From positions 1-51,775 of the forward strand of contig DASWKR010000011.1 in the NCBI GenBank assembly GCA_036396535.1: a DNA stretch of 51,775 nt. The letters are read 5' to 3'. A program made the translations under genes and the position numbers. This DNA is from Acidimicrobiia bacterium. Its GTDB lineage: Bacteria; Actinomycetota; Acidimicrobiia; Spongiisociales; UBA5794. Below the pieces are notes generated by a model, which ran no database searches, had not been told where the DNA came from, and was given only the letters and a program-made list of their open reading frames with translations. Below, one piece after another: positions 38,601 through 45,465 of the stretch; the first letter of the stretch is position 1; every line of letters starts with the position of its first letter.

Positions 38601-39192
38601 CGTCCTCCCGGATGGCGTCGATCGTGGCCACCTCGTGCGACGTGCGGAACCCGTCGAAGAAGTGGAGGAACGGGATCCGACTCTCCAGCGTCGCGACGTG
38701 GGAGACGAGGGCGAGGTCCTGGGCTTCCTGTACCGAGCTCGAGCAGAGCAGGGCCATCCCGGTCTGGCGGGCGGCCATGACGTCGCTGTGATCTCCGAAG
38801 ATGCTGAGGGCATGCGTCGCGATGGTGCGGGCCGCCACGTGGACGACGGCCGGGGTCAGCTCGCCTGCGATCTTGTAGAGGTTCGGCAGCATGAGGAGAA
38901 GGCCCTGCGACGCCGTGAAGGTGGAGCCGAGCGCTCCCGTCTGGATGGCGCCGTGGAGCGCCCCGGCGGCACCCGCCTCGGACTGCATCTCGACGACCTC
39001 GGGGACGGCGCCCCAGATGTTCGTTTTCCCTTGATGGGCCCACGCATCGGCGAGCTCTCCCATGGCGGATGCCGGGGTGATCGGGTAGATCGCCATGACC
39101 TCGCTGAGAGCGAAGGCGATGCGCGCCGCTGCTTCGTTGCCGTCGACGACGATCTGATCTCGGGGTGTCGTTGCTGCCGCCACGGCCACCAT
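35617..39192 (-). CDS. nifJ: Pyruvate:ferredoxin (flavodoxin) oxidoreductase, single-chain
   Basis: A 1191-residue fused enzyme that oxidises pyruvate with CoA to acetyl-CoA and CO2 and reduces ferredoxin, or runs in reverse. Domains in order: pyrimidine-binding domain (DGNEAAARIAFALSEVMAIYPITPAS), transketolase-like domain, gamma domain, two [4Fe-4S] clusters (CIDCGRCALVCP and CTGCGVCVDICP), and the TPP-binding domain (CAGCGETPYLKLL, GGDGWAYDIGFGGLDH, SNTGGQASKATPRAA). The ATG at 39192 has no clear ribosome-binding site; GTG 39189 is an alternative. A long hairpin lies 18 bp upstream. Its oxygen sensitivity suggests low-oxygen life stages. Confidence 0.97.
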   Translation of the reverse strand: MVAVAAATTPRDQIVVDGNEAAARIAFALSEVMAIYPITPASAMGELADAWAHQGKTNIWGAVPEVVEMQSEAGAAGALHGAIQTGALGSTFTASQGLLLMLPNLYKIAGELTPAVVHVAARTIATHALSIFGDHSDVMAARQTGMALLCSSSVQEAQDLALVSHVATLESRIPFLHFFDGFRTSHEVATIDAIREDVIRAMVDDRLVSAHRMRSLDPNRPVLRGTAQNPDVFFQSREAANSFTDATPAIVASVMDRLAEHTGRRYRLFDYHGVADAERVLVVMGSAAGAATEAVDHLTSRDEKVGVIVVRLYRPFAGDAFLAALPETARSIAVLDRTKEPGAVGDPLYLDVVAALSEHGRRDVEAIGVRYGLSSKEFTPAHALTVLEELAKPAPIRHATVGITDDVTKRSLPVTAEWREPDDVFRGLFFGLGSDGTVGANKSTAKIVGARGGGHAQGYFVYDSKKSGAMTVSHLRFSPRPITSTYLVDEADFVACHNFGILEKIDVLEHAAPGATFLLNSPFEASAVWSRIPRETQHHIVDKKLRFFVIDADEVATTAGLGKRVNTVLQTCFFALTDLVPGSEATGAIKASIEKAYGRFGDVVLERNFAAVDAAIDAMQEVPVPAEATTALHIRAAVPEDVPDFVAKVTGVILAGRGDDLPVSAFPVDGTFPTATSRFEKRSIATEIPMWDPEICIDCGRCALVCPHAAIRMKVYDPSAIEDAPDGFQSKLWKSKDFAGMAMTIQVAPDDCTGCGVCVDICPARSKEVAAHKAIDMAPKDPTLAVTRRSFDYFLEIAPHDRTTLDVASIKGSQLLEPLFEFSGACAGCGETPYLKLLSQLYGDRAVVANATGCSSIYGGNLPTTPWAVDGEGRGPAWSNSLFEDNAEFGLGMRLAIDERTQAAQHLVEALADRIGDIAAELLDADQTSEAGIAEQRRRVGALRECLAGIDDGRARTLEQIADSLVSTSVWIVGGDGWAYDIGFGGLDHVLASGRDVNILVLDTEVYSNTGGQASKATPRAAVAKFASAGKATGKKDLGMIAQAYGNVYVAQVAMGANMTQVVKAFTEAESYPGPSLIIAFSPCIAHGLEMSTMMQHQKAAAECGYWPLYRYDPRAEAAGDPGLRLDSRKSAMRFAEYAASEARFAMLARSNPHHAEHLMERAQQDIDDRWQLYEQMVDIHRTAVYAEAEE

Positions 39193-39209
39193 CGTTCTGG
39201 ATGGGCGCA

Positions 39210-39240
39210 GAACCGGCCAGGGCCGAAAGCCCCCCGGTTC
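39210..39240 (-). promoter_or_regulatory. Hairpin just upstream of nifJ: leader structure or terminator
   Basis: GAACCGG (39210-39216) pairs with CCGGTTC (39234-39240), and inside it GGGC pairs with GCCC around a CGAAA loop. It lies 79 bp after the stop of the minus-strand lipoprotein gene and 18 bp before the nifJ start. It could terminate the former or act as a 5' leader structure of the latter; there is no U-tract. Confidence 0.45.
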
Positions 39241-39318
39241 ACGACCTACCCTCGTGCCGGCAGGCGATCCGGACGACCCGCCACTATCACCGGGCGGCGC
39301 GGTCGGCCTCGCTCGGGA

Positions 39319-39876
39319 TCAATAGTCGCGGTAGTAGTCGCCGATCGGGTCGCCGGCCTCGTCGGCCGCCTCGTCGGCCGCCTCCCCGGATGCGCCCACG
39401 ACGTACCAGACGCCGCTGACGCCCTGGCCTTTCGTGTCCCCGGGAGCGCTGTCGGCGCCGTAGTAGTACAGCGGCCATCCGTTGTACGTGACCTGGGTGC
39501 CGCCATCGCTCCGCTCCGACGCACCGAGTAGAGAGGCGTCGACGCCGTCGCCTGCGGTCGCCTCACCGAGCATCGGAGGCCAGGTGGCAGCGCAGCTGTC
39601 GATGCACGTGCTGTCGCCCGCATCGTCCGGCACGAACAGGTACAGGGTGTAACCGTCTCCGTCGACGAGGTGGTCGCCCAGGTCTCCCGAAGCCAGCGCG
39701 ACCTCGGGGCCGGCGGCAACCGTCGTGGCTGGCGCCGAGGTGGTCGGCGCTGCCGTCGGCGCATCCGTCGTCTGAGCGCCTCCTACGTCGCTCGCAACGT
39801 CACCCGACGGCGTCTCCCCACACGCCGCCGCCACGACGGCGATTCCCACGACGATGACGGCGAGGTTCCGTTTCAT
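39319..39876 (-). CDS. Lipoprotein of the secreted-repeat (YxLYLF / C-x-C-AxxWPP) family
   Basis: A 185-residue exported protein. The signal peptide ends in a lipobox (VVAAAC, Cys19), followed by a Thr/Ala/Pro-rich linker. The folded part carries GYTLYLFVPDDAGDSTCIDSCAATWPPML and NGWPLYYYGADSAPGDTKGQG, the two halves of the COG4315/Lipoprotein_15 type domain, which has unknown function and is frequent in actinobacteria. The last 20 residues are acidic with AADEAADEAG repeats. It is upstream of nifJ but separated by 126 bp and a hairpin. Confidence 0.88.
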   Translation of the reverse strand: MKRNLAVIVVGIAVVAAACGETPSGDVASDVGGAQTTDAPTAAPTTSAPATTVAAGPEVALASGDLGDHLVDGDGYTLYLFVPDDAGDSTCIDSCAATWPPMLGEATAGDGVDASLLGASERSDGGTQVTYNGWPLYYYGADSAPGDTKGQGVSGVWYVVGASGEAADEAADEAGDPIGDYYRDY

Positions 39877-39946
39877 CACCCGTTCTCTCCTCGTTGAGCT
39901 CGAGGAACGATACGTCCCGCCCGCCCGATCGGTTCGGCCGGGCCTG

Positions 39947-41407
39947 TCAATAGGGTGCCTCGACGTCTCCCATCTCGACGTAGACGCTCTTGAGCTGGGT
40001 GTAGTGCTCGATGGCGGCCGCCGAGTTCTCCCTGCCGATGCCGGATTGCTTGTAACCGCCGAACGGCATCTCGATCGGCGTGACGTTGTAGGTGTTGATC
40101 CAGATCGTGCCCGCTTCCAGGTTCGCCGCCACCCGGTGGGCGCGCTGGACGTCCTTCGTGAAGATGCCTGCCGCCAGGCCGTATGGAGTTCCATTCGCCC
40201 TCGCCACGACCTCGTCCTCACCGTTGAACGTGAGCACCGCCATCACCGGCCCGAAGATCTCCTCACGCACGATGGTCATGTCGTCCGTGCAGCCGTCGAA
40301 GACGGTCGGCTCCACGAAGTAGCCGTCGGCGCACTCCGGCCCGTCCGGCACGCCGCCTCCTGTCACGAGGCGTGCCCCTGCGTCGATTCCCGCCTGGATG
40401 TAGCCGAGCACCTTGTCGCGATGCTCGGCAGATATGAGTGCCCCGACGTGCGTCTCGAGGTTCATCGGGTCGCCGATCCGCATCTTCGCCGTCCGGATCC
40501 TGAGACGCTCGACGAACTCGTCGTGGACCGCCTCGTCGACGAAAACCCTGGTCCCGTTCGAGCAGATCTCGCCCTGCGTGTAGAAGTTGGCGAGGAGGGC
40601 GGCAGAGACGGCGTTGTCGAGATCGGCGTCTGCGAACACGATGAGAGGCGACTTGCCTCCCAGCTCGAGGGTCACGTGCTTGAGCGTCTCGGCGGCGCTC
40701 GCCATCACCTTGCGCCCGGTCGTCACCTCGCCCGTCAGCGAGACCTTGGCGATTCCGGGGTGAGCCGTCAGGAGCGCCCCGGTCGAGCCGTCTCCCTGGA
40801 CGACGTTGAACACCCCGTCCGGGACGCCCGACTCCGTGTAGATCTCGGCGAGCCGGAGGGCGGTGAGCGGCGTCAGCTCGGCCGGTTTGAAGATCATCGA
40901 GTTGCCGCACGCAAGCGCCGGGCCCGACTTCCAGCAAGCGATCTGGATGGGGTAGTTCCACGCTCCAATCCCTGCGCAGACGCCGAGCGGCTCTCGCCGG
41001 GTATACGCGAACGAGGACCCGAGGTCGTAGTGGTCGCCGTGGATGGATGCGGCCAGGCCGGCGAAGTACTCGACGGCGTCTGCTCCGGAGGAAACGTCGA
41101 CGGCGAGTGCCTCCTGAAGCGGCTTGCCGGTGTCGAGCACCTCGAGCCTGGCGAGCTCGTCGTTGCGCTCTCGCAGCAGCGCCACCGCCCTGTTGAGGAC
41201 CCTGCCGCGTTGGGCGCCGCTCATGGCGGACCACTCCTCGAAGCCGGATCGGGCGGACGTGACCGCCGCATCGACTTCGCTCCTGCCCGCCTGCTGGACG
41301 CTGCATATCGGCTGTCCGGTGGCCGGGTTGACCGCCTCGAAGCGCACGGCGTCGGGTGCGTCGTGGTACCGGCCTCCGATGTACGACTTCGCTTCTGGGA
41401 GCTGCAA
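39947..41407 (-). CDS. betB: Betaine-aldehyde dehydrogenase-type aldehyde dehydrogenase
   Basis: A 486-residue NAD(P)+-dependent aldehyde dehydrogenase. GIGAWNYPIQIACWKSGPALACGNS has the oxyanion Asn151 and the BetB-like tryptophan motif; SLTGEVTTGRKVM and VTLELGGKSPLIV hold the general base Glu248; QGEICSNGTRVFV holds the catalytic Cys282; EMPFGGYKQSGIGREN closes the active site. These segments agree better with BetB than with other branches, but gamma-amino or other aldehydes remain possible. No betA or choline transporter is nearby; the adjacent genes are sugar/alcohol dehydrogenases, so it may serve a different aldehyde here. Confidence 0.88.
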   Translation of the reverse strand: MQLPEAKSYIGGRYHDAPDAVRFEAVNPATGQPICSVQQAGRSEVDAAVTSARSGFEEWSAMSGAQRGRVLNRAVALLRERNDELARLEVLDTGKPLQEALAVDVSSGADAVEYFAGLAASIHGDHYDLGSSFAYTRREPLGVCAGIGAWNYPIQIACWKSGPALACGNSMIFKPAELTPLTALRLAEIYTESGVPDGVFNVVQGDGSTGALLTAHPGIAKVSLTGEVTTGRKVMASAAETLKHVTLELGGKSPLIVFADADLDNAVSAALLANFYTQGEICSNGTRVFVDEAVHDEFVERLRIRTAKMRIGDPMNLETHVGALISAEHRDKVLGYIQAGIDAGARLVTGGGVPDGPECADGYFVEPTVFDGCTDDMTIVREEIFGPVMAVLTFNGEDEVVARANGTPYGLAAGIFTKDVQRAHRVAANLEAGTIWINTYNVTPIEMPFGGYKQSGIGRENSAAAIEHYTQLKSVYVEMGDVEAPY

Positions 41408-41545
41408 CAGTCACCTCACTGCTGGGTCGAGGGCGGCCCGGCGTCACCGCAGCCGAGGCTACCCGCGCCGGCGCCCGCGCCGACGCCGCCTTGGATGCCC
41501 GGGGACGGATCGGGGCGTCGGATTTAGGATCACCATCCTGGACGT

Positions 41546-41581
41546 GCGTCCCGGCATCGCATATGTGCGACGCGGGGACGC
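41546..41581. promoter_or_regulatory. Nested dyad upstream of the Gfo/Idh/MocA gene, candidate operator or leader hairpin
   Basis: GCGTCCC and GGGACGC form the outer arms, TCGCA and TGCGA the inner arms around TATG, and both 4-base spacers are equal in length, so the element is symmetric about 41563.5 with 15 of 18 base pairs matched. It ends 23 bp before the start of the oxidoreductase gene. The core CATATG is also present in the gntR leader (43696-43701). Confidence 0.6.
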
Positions 41582-41604
41582 AAGAACGGGAGAGAGGGTG
41601 TCGC

Positions 41605-42591
41605 ATGGCGGTCGGTCTGGGAGTCATCGGGGTCGGATGGTGGGGAAGGACGCTCGCCAACGCGGTCAACGCGACCGGCGAGGCCAGGGTGGTCGCCGGC
41701 TACTCGAGGTCTCCGGACGCCAGAGACGCCTTCGCGGCCGAGTTCGGTTGCGCGGCGCCGGGGTCGCTCGACGAGCTCCTTGCCGATGACGACGTCGAGG
41801 GTGTCCTCATCGCAACGTCGCACTCCAGCCACCGGCCGCTCGTCGAGGCGGCCGCCGCGGCAGGCAAAGCGATCTTCGTCGAGAAGCCGCTCACCCTGCA
41901 CCTCGACGACGCCAGAGCAGCCGTCGCCGCCGCCGAGCAGGCCGGCGTGCCGCTCCAGGTGGGCCACCAGCGCAGGCGGATGCCCGGCAACCGGGCGATC
42001 AAGAGGATGATCGACGCCGGCGACCTCGGGACGATCCAAGCCGCCGAGAGCCACCAGTCGGTGCCGAACGCCCTCAGCCACGCCCCGGACGCTTGGCGGC
42101 GAGATCGAGAGGAGAGCCCTCTCGGAGGCATGACGTCGCTCGGCGTCCACAAGATCGACACGCTCCACTACCTCGTAGGGCCGATGAAGCGGGTGTTCAC
42201 GATGTCGAAAAACACCATGACGGACCCCGAGATCGACGAGGCGACCGTGGTCGCCATCGAGTTCGAGAACGGAGCCGTCGGCACGCTGGTGACCTCGTTC
42301 GTCATACCGGTGAACTCGTGCCTGAGCATCTACGGGATCGGCGGCAGCGCCCACACCGAGATGGACGCCAAGCAGCTGTTCACCCAGTCCCCCGAGACCG
42401 GCCCGCAGCGCACCGAGGTACCGCTCGGCCAGGTCGACCCCATCCACGACCAGCTCGTCGAGTTCGCCGCCGTCGTGCGCCGCGAGAAGCCGCCCGAAGT
42501 GGGCGGCCGGGAGGGCATGGCAGTCGTATCCGTGCTCGAGGCCATGGTGCGCAGCAGCGAGTCCAACCTGCCGGTCGACGTGTCCTACTGA
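41605..42591 (+). CDS. Gfo/Idh/MocA-family NAD(P)-dependent oxidoreductase
   Basis: A 328-residue dehydrogenase of the sugar/inositol type. LGVIGVGWWGRTLANAV is the Rossmann glycine motif, VLIATSHSSHRPLVEAA and GKAIFVEKPLTL the conserved EKP active-site segment, and GGMTSLGVHKIDTLHYLVG provides the catalytic HxxD-type region (His-Lys-Ile-Asp). The ATG at 41605 follows GGGAGAGAGGGTG. It is divergent from betB and convergent with the zinc alcohol dehydrogenase 18 bp away. It may oxidise a hydroxyl on the same substrate family as the operon at 43728-50397. Confidence 0.92.
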   Translation: MAVGLGVIGVGWWGRTLANAVNATGEARVVAGYSRSPDARDAFAAEFGCAAPGSLDELLADDDVEGVLIATSHSSHRPLVEAAAAAGKAIFVEKPLTLHLDDARAAVAAAEQAGVPLQVGHQRRRMPGNRAIKRMIDAGDLGTIQAAESHQSVPNALSHAPDAWRRDREESPLGGMTSLGVHKIDTLHYLVGPMKRVFTMSKNTMTDPEIDEATVVAIEFENGAVGTLVTSFVIPVNSCLSIYGIGGSAHTEMDAKQLFTQSPETGPQRTEVPLGQVDPIHDQLVEFAAVVRREKPPEVGGREGMAVVSVLEAMVRSSESNLPVDVSY

Positions 42592-42609
42592 TCCACCGCC
42601 GAGTTGCGA

Positions 42610-43608
42610 TCAGGGGCGGATGAGTACCTTCATCGAGCTCGGATCGTCGACCGCCTCGAATGCGGCGGCACCTTCGTCCAGCGAGAAGCGGTGGGTCACG
42701 AGGCGAGCGAGGTCGAGCGTCCCGTCTGCCGCGAGCGCCACGGCCCGGGCGTAGTCCGTCGCGATCGCCGCTCTCGGGTTGTGGATCGTCAGCTCCTTGA
42801 AATAGAGCTGGTAGTACGGCAACCCGGCGCCCCCACCCGTGAGCGTCCCGAACACGACCACCTGGCCGCCGACCCTCGTCAGGTCGATGACCCGGCCGAG
42901 GGTCTCCTCGGTCCCGGCCGCCTCGATCCCGTAGTCGACCCCGGCGCCGCCGGTGATCTCGGCGACGACCTCTGCGGCGCTCTCCGGAGGACACACGGCC
43001 GCCGCCCCCGCCTCCGCCGCCAGGTCGCGCTTCCACTCCGCTCGGGTGACGCCGATCACCGTCGCTCCGGAGGCGACGAGGAGCCGGACGAGAAGCTGTC
43101 CGGCGACGCCGAGCCCGACGACGACGGCCGAATCGCCCGGGAAGATCGAAACGGTCCGCAGCGCGTGGATCGTCGTCCCGCACACCTGGAGCAGCCCGGT
43201 CGCATCGTCGGCGATCGAGTCGGGCACTGCGATGAGGCGCTCCTCGGGAGCGGTCATCAGCTCGGCGAACGCCCCGTCGGCGTCCCGGCCCATGAGACCG
43301 CCGACGAGACACAGGTTGGGCCGTCCCTGGCGGCACAGGGCGCATCGACCACAGGCCACGGCGGGATCGACGAGGACACGATCGCCTACCGCGAAAGCGT
43401 CACTCGGCCCCGGGACGACGACCCTCCCGATGGCTTCGTGACCCATGATCCTCGGGTAGACCGACTTGATCTTGCCGGCGAGGATCTTCACGTCCGTGCC
43501 GCATATGCCTGCCGTCTCGAGCCGGATGAGGGCGCCACCTGACGGGGCCGGCTCGGGCGTGTCCCGGACCTCCAGCACACCCGGCTCGATGACTTGAATG
43601 GACCGCAT
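42610..43608 (-). CDS. Zinc-dependent medium-chain alcohol/polyol dehydrogenase
   Basis: A 332-residue MDR-family enzyme. ETAGICGTDV has the catalytic zinc ligand Cys36, MGHEAIG has His57 and Glu58, and CGRCALCRQGRPNLC holds the four structural zinc cysteines (86, 89, 92, 100). The Rossmann motif is VVVGLGVAGQLLV. Sugar or polyol substrates (sorbitol/threonine-dehydrogenase-like) are likely. The ATG at 43608 begins the normal family N-terminus. It is transcribed away from the GntR operon, sharing a 119-bp intergenic region, so the regulator may control both. Confidence 0.92.
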   Translation of the reverse strand: MRSIQVIEPGVLEVRDTPEPAPSGGALIRLETAGICGTDVKILAGKIKSVYPRIMGHEAIGRVVVPGPSDAFAVGDRVLVDPAVACGRCALCRQGRPNLCLVGGLMGRDADGAFAELMTAPEERLIAVPDSIADDATGLLQVCGTTIHALRTVSIFPGDSAVVVGLGVAGQLLVRLLVASGATVIGVTRAEWKRDLAAEAGAAAVCPPESAAEVVAEITGGAGVDYGIEAAGTEETLGRVIDLTRVGGQVVVFGTLTGGGAGLPYYQLYFKELTIHNPRAAIATDYARAVALAADGTLDLARLVTHRFSLDEGAAAFEAVDDPSSMKVLIRP

Positions 43609-43727
43609 CGACGAAACCCACTCTCGACCGACGTATCTTTGCGCACCCGGACGTGTGGACCGTCCCAGCCGGGAATCCTGCACTATCGGTTGTATCATAT
43701 GTCGGAGCAGTCGAGCACGAAGGGAAG
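43609..43727. promoter_or_regulatory. Divergent control region between the alcohol dehydrogenase and gntR operon
   Basis: The region holds an AT-rich island in GC-rich DNA, TTGTATCATATGTC at 43690-43703, a plausible -10 or GntR-type half-symmetric site, with CATATG at 43696-43701. From that ATG (43699) a ten-codon frame (MSEQSSTKGR) ends at 43731, its TGA overlapping the gntR ATG at 43728. Whether the short frame is translated is unknown; it has no ribosome-binding site, but the gntR start is preceded by AGGGAAG. Confidence 0.4.
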
Positions 43728-44408
43728 ATGACGATGGACCCCGGCATCGCCGGTGTCTTGGGTGGCGCAGTGCGCCCGAGGCCGACCGCCTACTCGTTCG
43801 TCTTCGAGACCCTCCGCCAGGGGATCCTCGACGGTGCGATCACGGGTGGGACCCGCCTGGTACAGGCGGAGATCGCCGAGATGCTCGACGTGAGCACGAC
43901 TCCCGTGCGCGAAGCTCTGCGCGACCTCGCCTCGGAGGGCCTCATCAGGCTCGATCCGCATCGCGGCGCCGTCGTCCACGAGCTGACGCGGGACGAGCTC
44001 CTCGAGATGTACGAGATCAGGCGCGTCCTCGAGCCCGAGGCGCTGCGGAGAGCCGTCGATCACATCGATGAGGCAGGCATCGAGGCTGCGCTCTCCATCC
44101 ACGAGAAGATGCTCGCCGATCCTGAGTCGGACGGCTTCAGCGACTTGAATCGGGCGTTCCATCTCTCGATCTACGACTCGGCAGGCTCGCCGCGGCTGGC
44201 TGCCATCCTCCGTGGCCTGTTCGACACCTCGGCGATGTATGTCCGGGCGACGATGCGCCAACAGCCGGACCTCAGGAAGATGGCCATCGGCGACCACGCC
44301 GCCATCATCGACGCCCTGCGGGCCAGGGACACCGAGGGGGCGATCACCGTCATCGAGCGCCACATGCGGATTCCCCACGAAGTGTTCGCCCGGGATCAGC
44401 GCGAGTGA
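43728..44408 (+). CDS. GntR-family transcriptional regulator, FCD subfamily
   Basis: A 226-residue repressor-type protein. The N-terminal winged helix is clear (SFVFETLRQGILDGAITGGTRLVQAEIAEMLDVSTTPVREALRDLASEGLI), and the all-helical FCD ligand domain follows with metal-ligand-type residues in DLNRAFHLSIY, GDHAAIIDAL and RHMRIPHEV. FCD regulators usually sense organic acids, sugar acids or amino acids, which fits the dehydrogenase-rich operon behind it. It probably represses its own operon and the divergent alcohol dehydrogenase. The ATG at 43728 is preceded by AGGGAAG. Confidence 0.93.
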   Translation: MTMDPGIAGVLGGAVRPRPTAYSFVFETLRQGILDGAITGGTRLVQAEIAEMLDVSTTPVREALRDLASEGLIRLDPHRGAVVHELTRDELLEMYEIRRVLEPEALRRAVDHIDEAGIEAALSIHEKMLADPESDGFSDLNRAFHLSIYDSAGSPRLAAILRGLFDTSAMYVRATMRQQPDLRKMAIGDHAAIIDALRARDTEGAITVIERHMRIPHEVFARDQRE

Positions 44409-44439
44409 ACGGGTTCGGGAACCGAGGTTCCGTGGGTTC
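44407..44439. repeat. Alternating GAAC/GTTC motifs between gntR and the amidohydrolase
   Basis: The 49-bp gap contains GAAC-GG-GTTC-GG-GAAC-CGAG-GTTC followed by another GGTTC, overlapping short palindromes at regular 2- to 4-base spacing. This may be an operator or an RNA structure separating the regulator from the catabolic genes. It is seen directly; the role is a guess. Confidence 0.4.
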
Positions 44440-44457
44440 TGGCAGTCGGCGGGGCAG

Positions 44458-45465
44458 ATGAGCGCCGGAGCGGTCACGGTCGACATCCATTGTCACCTGG
44501 CGACTCCTGCGGCCGCCGCCGCGGTCGAGGACCACAAGCGTCCCCGGTACGAGCCGTACGACTACTTCATGGGTGCCGATTCGAAGGAGCACAACCGGGA
44601 GATGTTCCCGACGATCATCGAGGCGCTCCGCAACCCGGCCGCCCGGATCGAGCACATGGACCGCATGGGCATCGACGTGCAGGGCTTGGCGACGTTCGTC
44701 TCGGAGTACGGGTATTGGGCACCGGCCAAGGTCGGCGCCGAGTCTGCCCGCCTGCAGAACGAGCGACTGGCGGCCGCGGTGGCGGACTTCCCCGACCGTT
44801 TCGTGGCGCTGGGGGCGACCGTGCCGCTCCAGGATGTCGACATGGCGATCGCCGAGATGGACCGGGCCGTCGACGACCTGGGGTTCAAGGGCCTCCAGAT
44901 AGGTGGCACGATCCACGGCCACAACCTCGACGAGCCAAGGTTCCGGCCCTTCTGGCAAGCCGTTGCCGCCAAGGGCGTTCCCGTGATCCTGCACCCGAAC
45001 GGTTACGAGGAGAGCCACCGCCTCGGTGAGTACTTCCTCGTCAACTGCGTCGGCAACCCTCTCGAGACGATGGTTGCGGCGAGTCGGCTGATCTTCTCGG
45101 GGCTCTTCGAAGAGTTGCCCGACCTCCGGCTCGTGCTCCTCCACGGTGGCGGGTACCTGCCGTTCTACAGCTCGCGGTCCGACCACACGTGGGAGGTGCG
45201 GCCCGAGACCAGGGTTGCGATCCCGGACCATCCGCCGAGCCACTACATGAGGCGGCTGTACTACGACACGATGGTGTTCCAGCCGATCTATCTGCGTCAC
45301 CTCGTCGAGATCGTCGGCGCCGATCGCGTCATGGCGGGGACCGACTTTCCGTTCGACATGGGCGAAACCGATCCGCTCGGGCTGGTCGACGCCACCGACG
45401 GCCTCGACGAGGACGAGCGAGCCGCCATCAAGGGGGGCAACGCCCTGCGGGTGTTCTCGTTGTGA
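44458..45465 (+). CDS. Amidohydrolase-2 (ACMSD-type) metal-dependent hydrolase/decarboxylase
   Basis: A 335-residue TIM-barrel enzyme. VDIHCH gives the first metal ligands (His11, His13), PVILHPNG and LVLLHGGGYLPF carry further histidines, and MAGTDFPFDMGETDP the catalytic Asp. The family includes decarboxylases of aromatic or unsaturated keto acids and lactone-type hydrolases. DYFMGADSKEHNREMFPTIIEAL is a loop typical of the family's decarboxylase-like members, but this is not decisive. It is the first catabolic gene after gntR and overlaps the selenoprotein gene by a GTGA junction. Confidence 0.88.
   Translation: MSAGAVTVDIHCHLATPAAAAAVEDHKRPRYEPYDYFMGADSKEHNREMFPTIIEALRNPAARIEHMDRMGIDVQGLATFVSEYGYWAPAKVGAESARLQNERLAAAVADFPDRFVALGATVPLQDVDMAIAEMDRAVDDLGFKGLQIGGTIHGHNLDEPRFRPFWQAVAAKGVPVILHPNGYEESHRLGEYFLVNCVGNPLETMVAASRLIFSGLFEELPDLRLVLLHGGGYLPFYSSRSDHTWEVRPETRVAIPDHPPSHYMRRLYYDTMVFQPIYLRHLVEIVGADRVMAGTDFPFDMGETDPLGLVDATDGLDEDERAAIKGGNALRVFSL

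Noticed and set aside
39947-41407. Complete choline-to-betaine pathway with the Rieske oxygenase at 26457
   Set aside because: The genes are 12 kb apart in different operons, and no choline dehydrogenase, BetI or transporter is present, so only the family assignment of each enzyme is kept.
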